A stretch of 62,409 nucleotides of DNA. Origin: Collybiopsis luxurians FD-317 M1 (Eukaryota; Basidiomycota; Agaricomycetes; Agaricales; Omphalotaceae). The notes below the pieces were generated by a model. It did not search any database. It had not been told where the DNA came from and was given only the letters and a program-made list of their open reading frames with translations. The translations under genes and the position numbers were made by a program. The DNA lies in contig KN834760.1 of assembly GCA_000827265.1 (NCBI GenBank), positions 999,647 to 1,062,055 of the forward strand, read 5' to 3'. Of the stretch, positions 56,439 through 62,409 are shown in pieces (the stretch's first letter is position 1; every line of letters begins with the position of its first letter).

Positions 56439-58330
56439 TCAGTCCTTGAGCGATAGCTTGAAAACTGAACATACCCTGTTCAATCCAAGCTGCACTTGAC
56501 AGGCCTCTTCCTTTGTACATTGGGCAAGAGAGTGCTTATAAGCCAGATTGTTATCCTTGAAATTATCAGAGACAACCAGGGTTTCAGTGGCAATGAGACT
56601 CACCTTGTAAAAACTGTAGAGCATTGCTCGAACAAGCCTATTTTGTTCCAAGGCTTTATCCTGATCCTTACTATTGTACCATGGTGGCATAGCTTTCTGA
56701 CTCCAATCGCTAGTATCGATATAATCTGGAGAAACCACATGCTTTGAAAGACAGGTGTGCTGGGTCTTCTTCAATCCACAAGTGACATCCTCTGGCCAAT
56801 GAGCTGCATAAATTGGGACCACGAGCTTCATAAAATACTTTTTGAACTCCATACCCCACACCATCCAGTATGTTGGGATAAAATGCCATAAAAACTTGGT
56901 ACAAAGTTTGGTTTGAAGCTCATCCGATAGCTGCGAAGAATGTTCCAGCTCAAGTAAACAAGGGTACAAAAAGATCTTACAAGGACAGAGGTAGGGCTAT
57001 CTTTGGCAAAGCCTGTATCAGTCTCCTCCCATGAGTTGCAGAAAGGCATGGCAAAGATCATTGAACAGAGTCAAGGATGGTTTGAATGATGGAATGGAGG
57101 CTTGTATAAACATTGCCAAATACTTGTTCAAAAGACTACCATATGTGACAAATAGTTGATGCATGGAGCATGCTGAATAGGGGGGTACTAGAAGATAAAG
57201 CAGGCATGAAAAAGGCATTTTCAATCAACTAATTGTCTACCACATATGGATCACTTTTTGAGCCAGTACCTGCCATGTCTACATCCACTATTGCGCCTCC
57301 AGTCCTACCTGCTATATTTGTGTCCACCATTGCAATTTCATCTCCTGTCCTGCTTTGTGCCCTCCACTTGAGGTAAGTCTTGAGAATTCCATGGGGAATA
57401 AGAAATGCCAGTTGCCAACTTTATGCCAATGTGAGTGGATAAGCATTTGAAAAAGGTAGGATGGAGCTTATGAGTCATAATGCAATCCTCTATGCCCAAC
57501 TAAAGCCAGGTATTCTGTGCCCAATCTGTGGGCATGGACTCTCTTGCCAAGGACCTTGGTAGCAGTGTACTTGATATTGAGGCAATTGTTGATGTCCAGT
57601 TCCTCAAAATCTTCAATTTTCTCAGGGGAAACATCTGCAGAATCAGCCCAGCTACCAACAGAATGAGCATTGGCATTTCGAACAAAGTCATACCGGCCTT
57701 ACAACTCTCTGGCATATTCCCTGTGCTCTACACCAACTGAGATTTCCTCTGCATCATCAATACTTGTTTGGGTCATGTCATCAGCACCACTACCTCGGTA
57801 GCCTAGTACCCAAAAACAGGCATTGTCATTCCACCACTGTGCAAGAGCGGCATAGGGGATGAGGTACCAAGGTTGCCAGCTGGGTAAAAGCACTGTGAGT
57901 CAGGATAGTTACTAAAATGGGAATTTAACTATACCTGCGCAGGATATGGCCATCGCTTTCAACAATAACCAAATATTGGTCCCTGAAGGGGGTCTTGCGA
58001 GAACAGATTACCCGCTCTACTCTGCTGAATTTGATATCAGCATACTCGCCATCAGTGAACCTGCGCAGGTACTCCAGATCTACTTGGTTCAAGGGCAGCC
58101 ACCTGTATGCCCAGTTTACGCAAGTCAGCAGGAGATGACTGTGTGCAGTGACACTCACCTTTCAACCACACCTAAACCATCTGTAACCCTCAGCAAGATC
58201 TTTACTGCCTCTGCAATGGTATCCTGAGCTTCCTCCCTCATTCTGGCTCCATAAAGTTCTTGATCATCCATACCAGTGTGTATAAATGCAATGTATCCAA
58301 TGACCTCAATCTGAGTGTCCAAGGGCAAGC
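56439..58330 (-). pseudogene. Unknown multi-exon protein relic
   Basis: Several minus-strand segments look like parts of one globular protein. In order they are DDQELYGARMREEAQDTIAE near 58,260, DLEYLRRFTDGEYADIKFSR near 58,075, and WQPWYLIPYAALAQWWNDN near 57,870. ELDINNCLNIKYTATKVLGK is near 57,590. The 176-codon frame at 56,969-56,439 follows, with FMKLVVPIYAAHWPEDV and NRLVRAMLYSFYKVSLIA. I do not recognise the family. Frame changes between segments may hide introns, but CpG depletion suggests decay. It lies between the KDZ relic and the TET/JBP-like relic, all on the minus strand, so it may have travelled in the same unit. Confidence 0.4.
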
Positions 58331-58639
58331 ATTCCAGCTCAGGGGGGCTGGTGTTAAAACCATTTGAAGCTTCAGCAGCTGTTCAAACCATAAACTGAAG
58401 GACCTGAGGAAGAATGTATGACCCGCTTATAGTTGTACACAAAGGGGGGCATTGCAAGGAGAGAATAGCTAGGAAGTAGGGACTGAGATGACAGGGATGT
58501 AAATGAAATGAAGGAGAGGAAGGTTAGTCAAATAAAAGGGCCGCTGCATTGGCCCAGAATCAACACTCCTCACAAACATTTGGCAATTAGTTTCCATTTC
58601 TATTCTCGGCAAATCCATGGCAGATTAGCCATTGAGGTT
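58331..58639. other. Intergenic, no supported gene
   Basis: No coding signal, repeat or RNA gene is evident here. Confidence 0.4.
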
Positions 58640-58990
58640 GTCAAAATCTTGTGAATCAATTACCAGAGCTGCCAAAGCTTTGTGAATCAATCACCATCAC
58701 CATTGCATTTACCAAAGCTTTGTGAATCCTTTGCCATTACTGCTGCATTTACCAAAGGGTTGTAAACCCATTGCTGGCACCATTGCATTTACCAAAGATT
58801 TGTGAAAGCCTTGGTTGATCAGTCGCTGCAGCCCTAAAGTTTACCAGAGGTTTGTGAACACCAACTCACCAAAGGATTTTCATGAATGTATTCACAAACA
58901 TGTGGTGCCTGGCACCTGCGGCTATCAATTCACCAAAGGCTGTCCACAATTTGGCCATCAATTTACCAAAAGTTTGTGAACAGTCTTTGG
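58640..58990. repeat. Minisatellite, about 40-bp period
   Basis: The core ACCAAAGCTTTGTGAATC recurs with variation at about 58,672, 58,711, 58,751 and 58,791 (spacing 39-40). Looser copies are at 58,843, 58,868, 58,932 and 58,964. The AAAGCTTT centre is palindromic. It is non-coding. Confidence 0.85.
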
Positions 58991-59272
58991 TCACCGTGGT
59001 TGTCAAAAACCTGGGAATGATTCTCAGTCAATGGTTCTTCAAGGCAACAGAAGGCTGAATACCTCGGCCTGGCTGGGAACTAATTTACACATTCTCAAAA
59101 GACCATCATTGCACATTGAATAGCAGAATTGAAGGTGCAAAAAGCAGAGATCAATCACGAAGAGCTGTGTACTGTATTCTACATGTACTTATGTATACCA
59201 TTATTGCTTTCCTGGGGGCTCTCCTTTGAGTCCATTTGTGTCCATATCCCAGTTACCATTCAACAAATCTGT

Positions 59273-60330
59273 CTATTTTGTAAAATTCTCCAACTTCTCC
59301 TTCCACCGAGTTTTCCTTTCCTCTTCACACTTCTCTTTTTGCTCACTTGTAGCCTGAGCAAACTAGACTTTATCTGAGCACCAGCCATTGTAATGTCACT
59401 GAAATAAACTGCCAGAGGAGTATTGTACAATTGAATAGCATGTTTCACCTGGGCTGACAAGAGCATTTGAGTGGGTGATGAGAGCAGAGGGGAACAGGAT
59501 AGTAGCCCCAGGGGGGAAGCAAATGATGTATTGAAGATCCCATAGGATGAGGTGTCCACCTGTGTCAGGATTGAACTTCCCAGCAGAGGTGACTGCACAC
59601 CATCCATTGGATTGGTTTCCTGCATCCCGGTGTCATTTAGAAGTAGATTGCAGACCAAAATTGACTGTTGTGGCTGCAAATGCAGTGTTCAAAGATGGAG
59701 GGTGGAGGTGGGGATTACAGAGTAGGTGCTCATGTAAAGTGTTAGTGCAGTCGACATAAATCTTGCATGCGTATGCATTAAACAGAGCTGTAATTGTTTA
59801 AGCGTTGATCATGCTTAGGCTGGAAAATAACTTACTATTGGTCCATCCCACAATGTGCTCCATCTCTTTGGTGTGCATTAGGTAGTACATGGCTTCTTTG
59901 TTCACATTCCCCAATATGCAAAAAGTTTCCTGGCCTGTCTCTTCCACTTCCATAACCAACACCTGTTACTCACACCATAAAATCCCCTTGTCCATGTTTT
60001 ACTTCTTTCTTTGTAAAGGTACTCCCATTGGTGCAGGTTTTGATGGCATCCATGAGACACATGGAGACTCTGTCCCATTCAGGGCCTTGAGCACCTGGCA
60101 GAACCCCACCCAAAACAAGGACAATGTGGTCCTCGCAGTCAACAAAGACAATGCACAATCTGGTTTCAAAGCATCAGTGTTTGGCATGGAAAGAGGTAAA
60201 AAACTTGCTCTTACTGACCATCCCAGTTTAAAAGCTGTAAGCCACCTGAACAGACCAGAATTTGCAGGTTCTGGGCAATGTGTGTGCTTCAATTGAGCCC
60301 TGGTAAGCACTAAGGGCTGCATCAGTCTTC
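59273..60330 (-). pseudogene. TET/JBP-like 2OG-Fe(II) dioxygenase relic
   Basis: Minus-strand homology starts with FVDCEDHIVLVLGG near 60,155, FTKKEVKHGQGDF and GVGYGSGRDRPGNF near 59,960-59,920, and VGWTNSKLFSSL near 59,855-59,820. The dioxygenase core has the iron-binding HxD as HRD at 59,625-59,633, then KFNPDTGGHLILWDL near 59,575-59,530. FPPGATILFPSALITHSNA follows, with the distal His at 59,471-59,473, then SPGETCYSIVQYSSGSLF near 59,450-59,395 and a Lys/Arg-rich tail to the stop at 59,273. This is the layout of a large Agaricomycete family that I associate with TET/JBP-type enzymes, which oxidise 5-methylcytosine. At the position where the family has a conserved Arg (GETR) this copy has Cys (TGC at 59,438-59,440), the result expected from a C-to-T change of CGC. 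A TGA precedes HRD and frames shift, so it is dead. The domain call is good; the substrate is inferred. Confidence 0.6.
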
Positions 60331-60914
60331 AAGATGGCAGCATAAAAATGATGTGTAGGCAGGAGGGGAAGCCTGTGCTGCCTGCTCCTTGGTGGGAGTT
60401 GGCAGCATTCAGGAGAGATGTGGGGGAATCAATTGTTGCAAAAGACCTCTGCTACCTGCTCCATGGTGGGAGTTGGTGACAGGCTCCTTTGTGCAGCTGA
60501 ACAAAAAGGGGAGTGGCACAGTTAATGGAATGGAAAACTCACCCATTCCCTCCTTTTGCCTGTGTGGAAGACAACGGCCATAAGTGCCAAGTGAGAAATT
60601 GATCAGGTACCGGCCATTTAGGCAGCACCATTGAAGATTGAAGATGGAAGGTGGTATTATTATTGTTTCTCTTACATGCCTATTATACTGTGACTTACAT
60701 ATCACATTTCAAGGCATAGTCTTGTTTATCAGGGTCAATCTAACCTTTGTACCCCTGCAAACTTTATCGCTTATAGAGATTTTTGATTCTAAGGGCTGAT
60801 ATTTGAAGAGCATTTGCTCTGAATGAGATTTCAACATGTCAAACTGTTATGACATATAGCTAGAGATGACCAAGCTGGCCAGCACCATATCTAATCCTAG
60901 TTGGCTGTATGTAC
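60331..60914. other. Intergenic with a 22-bp direct repeat
   Basis: CCTGCTCCTTGGTGGGAG at 60,381 recurs with one change at 60,455 and continues GTTGG in both. No gene is supported. Confidence 0.4.
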
Positions 60915-61515
60915 AAGACCCAATCTCTCAGCTTTGGCATATGCTCCCTCAGCTTCATCACAGGAGTTAAACTTGTAGTACATATTTCCAGAAACCCTGG
61001 TAGTGAGTGCTTGAACAAGAGCACTAGATGAATGCATCAGAGCTCAGGTAAAGTATGTTGCAGGCTTTAGTAACTTACAGGCTAGAAAAAATGCCAGTGG
61101 CATGTTCAACAAGAACTGCATAGAATGCAGTACCTGCAGCAGGAGCTGGAGCTACAAGTGGAGTTCCTGCTGCAGGAGCTAAAGCTACAGCTGGAGTTAC
61201 TGGAGAAGCTGCAACAGTCAACCCATGAGGGCACACACAGGCTTGGCAAACTTCTGTCAGTTAGCAAGACAGTTAGTGCAATGCAGTTGAAAACGTAGGC
61301 AATGAGTCAGGCATACCAGGCATACCAGATGTACCAGGGGTACTTGCACCCTGAGCAGAGCCAGAGGAGCTTGCTGTGAGGGTGGAGGCAACGGTGACCA
61401 GAATAGCATTGCATGCTGCAACACAGTTCTCAGGCACTAGATGCAGGATTGTTGGAAAAATATACACTCTGAACATTCTGAGCATGTGCTTGGATGGCAG
61501 TGATGATAGCATCAA
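60915..61515 (-). pseudogene. Relic with viroplasmin-like / RNase H1 N-terminal domain
   Basis: The minus strand starts with a frame at 61,515 that becomes Ala/Pro/Gly-rich (GASTPGTSGMPGMP). It continues through an Ala/Pro linker encoded by an imperfect 33-bp repeat at 61,140-61,202. The linker leads to AFYAVLVEHATGIFSS near 61,130-61,085 and, after an apparent short intron, to VSGNMYYKFNSCDEAEGAY near 60,995-60,940. The pattern YAV..G...GIF and VSG...YKF.S..EAE.A is the small hybrid-binding domain found at the N-terminus of RNase H1 and in related fungal proteins. In mushrooms such proteins with low-complexity linkers are multicopy. Several stops occur, so this is a relic. The role of the family in fungi is unknown to me. 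Confidence 0.5.
61140..61202. repeat. 33-bp imperfect direct repeat
   Basis: CAGGAGCTGGAGCTACAAG at 61,140 and CAGGAGCTAAAGCTACAGC at 61,173 begin two similar 30-base units. On the minus strand they encode the Ala/Pro linker of the viroplasmin-like relic. Confidence 0.75.
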
Positions 61516-61651
61516 TTGTAGAAGAGGAGATATCAGTCATAATGAGGGATACTGGTAGGACAGAAGTGTTGTTGGGTGAAGCAAATGCCAACAGGTATGG
61601 GTTTATATACCCTGCTGGCCAGGAATTGCCATGCTAAATGCAATATTCACT

Positions 61652-62069
61652 GTCAATTTTGATTGGAGGACTGGTGGATGTGCCATACTTTGTGCAAACC
61701 ATCAACCATTGTTCATTGGTAAACAACAGTGTCAAAAATTAATCAGAGGACTGAAGTATTTGGGTTTATCACTCTTTGTGCAAACTGTCAACTGTTATTC
61801 ATTGGTGAATGGTAATGTCAAAAGCTGATTGGAGGACTGACAGATCTTCTATACACTGTGTAAACTATCAGTCACTGTTCACTGGTAAATTGTAAGGTCC
61901 ACAATTGAATAGAGGGCTCATGGATTTACATAATTTGTGTAAACTACCAATCTTTGTTAACTGGTAAATGGTAATGTTTATAAAACACTGTCTGAAAATG
62001 GTTCAGTCATTATTCACTTGTAGATTGTAAGGTCCACAATTGAATAGAGGACTCATGGATTTTACATAA
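61652..62069. repeat. Tandem repeat, about 80-bp unit, five to six copies
   Basis: Units begin with GTCAAAAATT-like text at 61,652, 61,731, 61,817, 61,897, 61,976 and 62,032, with spacings of 79, 86, 80, 79 and 56. Each unit carries a GAGGACT block, a TTTGTGTAAACT block and a TTCACTGGTAAATTGTAAG block. It is non-coding and ends exactly where the next LTR-like sequence begins. Confidence 0.85.
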
Positions 62070-62409
62070 TGTCACGAAGCGGTTTACAGCGGAGTGGCTT
62101 TCAAGAACACGGTAATCAGTTTAGGCAGAGTCTGGTCCCAATCGACAGAGTTAATTAAATAGTCTACTGGTACAAGCAGGATACTCACCTGGTCCCAATC
62201 GACAGAGAGGTCAAGATAGGGACTCAGGTTAAAGGTGGTAGGTATATATACTGTAGTAAGCTGTAAGAGAGACTAATGCTACTGGAGGATAAGACGAGAA
62301 ACTAATGCTACTGGAAGACAATAGCTAGGTGACAGCTACGAGAATAAAAGGTATGGAGCATGTGGTCATGCGACAGATGCGAGAAGAGAAACAAGGACAG
62401 TTCATTAAT
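62070..62409 (+). mobile_element. Probable 5' part of another LTR retrotransposon (cut by window end)
   Basis: At 62,070 the CpG-poor array changes abruptly into TGTCACGAAGCGGTTTACAG, a typical LTR start with intact CpG sites. Inside are two direct repeats: CTGGTCCCAATCGACAGAG at 62,132 and 62,189, and ACTAATGCTACTGGA at 62,272 and 62,301. No second LTR is in the window, so the call rests on the TG start, composition shift and promoter-like content. Confidence 0.5.

Noticed and set aside
57925..58227. Overlapping frames on both strands (plus 93 codons, minus 77 codons)
   Set aside because: Only the minus-strand one continues with its neighbours into a coherent protein; the plus-strand frame was dropped.
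1..62409. tRNA, rRNA, CRISPR arrays, bacterial operons or promoters
   Set aside because: No cloverleaf-like segment, rRNA core or spaced repeat array was recognised; the DNA is clearly from a fungal nucleus. A tRNA scan would be needed to exclude tRNAs fully.

Overview
The window looks like nuclear DNA of a mushroom-forming basidiomycete (Agaricomycetes). The two intact-looking genes have 59-61 bp GT..AG introns, and the repeats belong to families typical of that class: KDZ transposases of the CxC1 and CxC2 types, a Plavaka (CACTA-like) transposase, a Ty3/Gypsy element without a visible chromodomain, F-box proteins and an NRPS-like A-T-R enzyme. No tRNA, rRNA, CRISPR array or bacterial feature was recognised. 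Gene names come from sequence memory only; no search was run.

Layout: 0-17.7 kb is CpG-starved relic DNA on both strands. It holds an acidic Pro-rich relic (-), a KOW/Spt5-like relic (-) interrupted by a small TIR element, unknown relics (+), a CxC1 KDZ transposase relic (+, 9.0-13.6 kb) and an old minus-strand Gypsy fragment (14.3-15.6 kb). A much younger Gypsy element of the same family fills 17.70-25.65 kb, with LTRs, PBS, gag-PR-RT-RH-IN, an antisense ORF, PPT and right LTR. A short-chain dehydrogenase/reductase (SDR) gene follows at 27.1-27.95 kb (-). 29-40 kb is again CpG-starved: a truncated Plavaka relic, an LRR/F-box-like relic, and a long relic joining a DDE-type transposase to a RNase D/WRN-type 3'-5' exonuclease. 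41-50.9 kb has ordinary CpG content: a fold-back element, an unknown gene back to back with a broken F-box gene, a decayed A-T-R carboxylate-reductase-like gene, and a second SDR copy in opposite orientation that encodes the same protein as the first. 50.9-62.4 kb holds a CxC2 KDZ relic (-), unknown relics, a relic of what appears to be a TET/JBP-like 2OG-Fe(II) dioxygenase (-), a viroplasmin/RNase H1 N-domain relic (-), an 80-bp tandem array and the start of another probable LTR at the right edge.

How it hangs together: this is mostly a transposon graveyard with two islands of normal composition. The decay has a clear signature. CG dinucleotides are almost gone from the old blocks (4 in the first kb against about 50 in 45.0-46.0 kb). 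In the young Gypsy element 13 of 16 LTR differences are at CpG sites, and its in-frame stops are almost all TGA, which is what CGA becomes when a methylated C deaminates. The simplest reading is cytosine methylation of repeats followed by deamination. The relic of a 5mC-dioxygenase-like gene near a KDZ transposase fits the known association of these two families in mushrooms. Only the two SDR copies look clearly intact and under selection.
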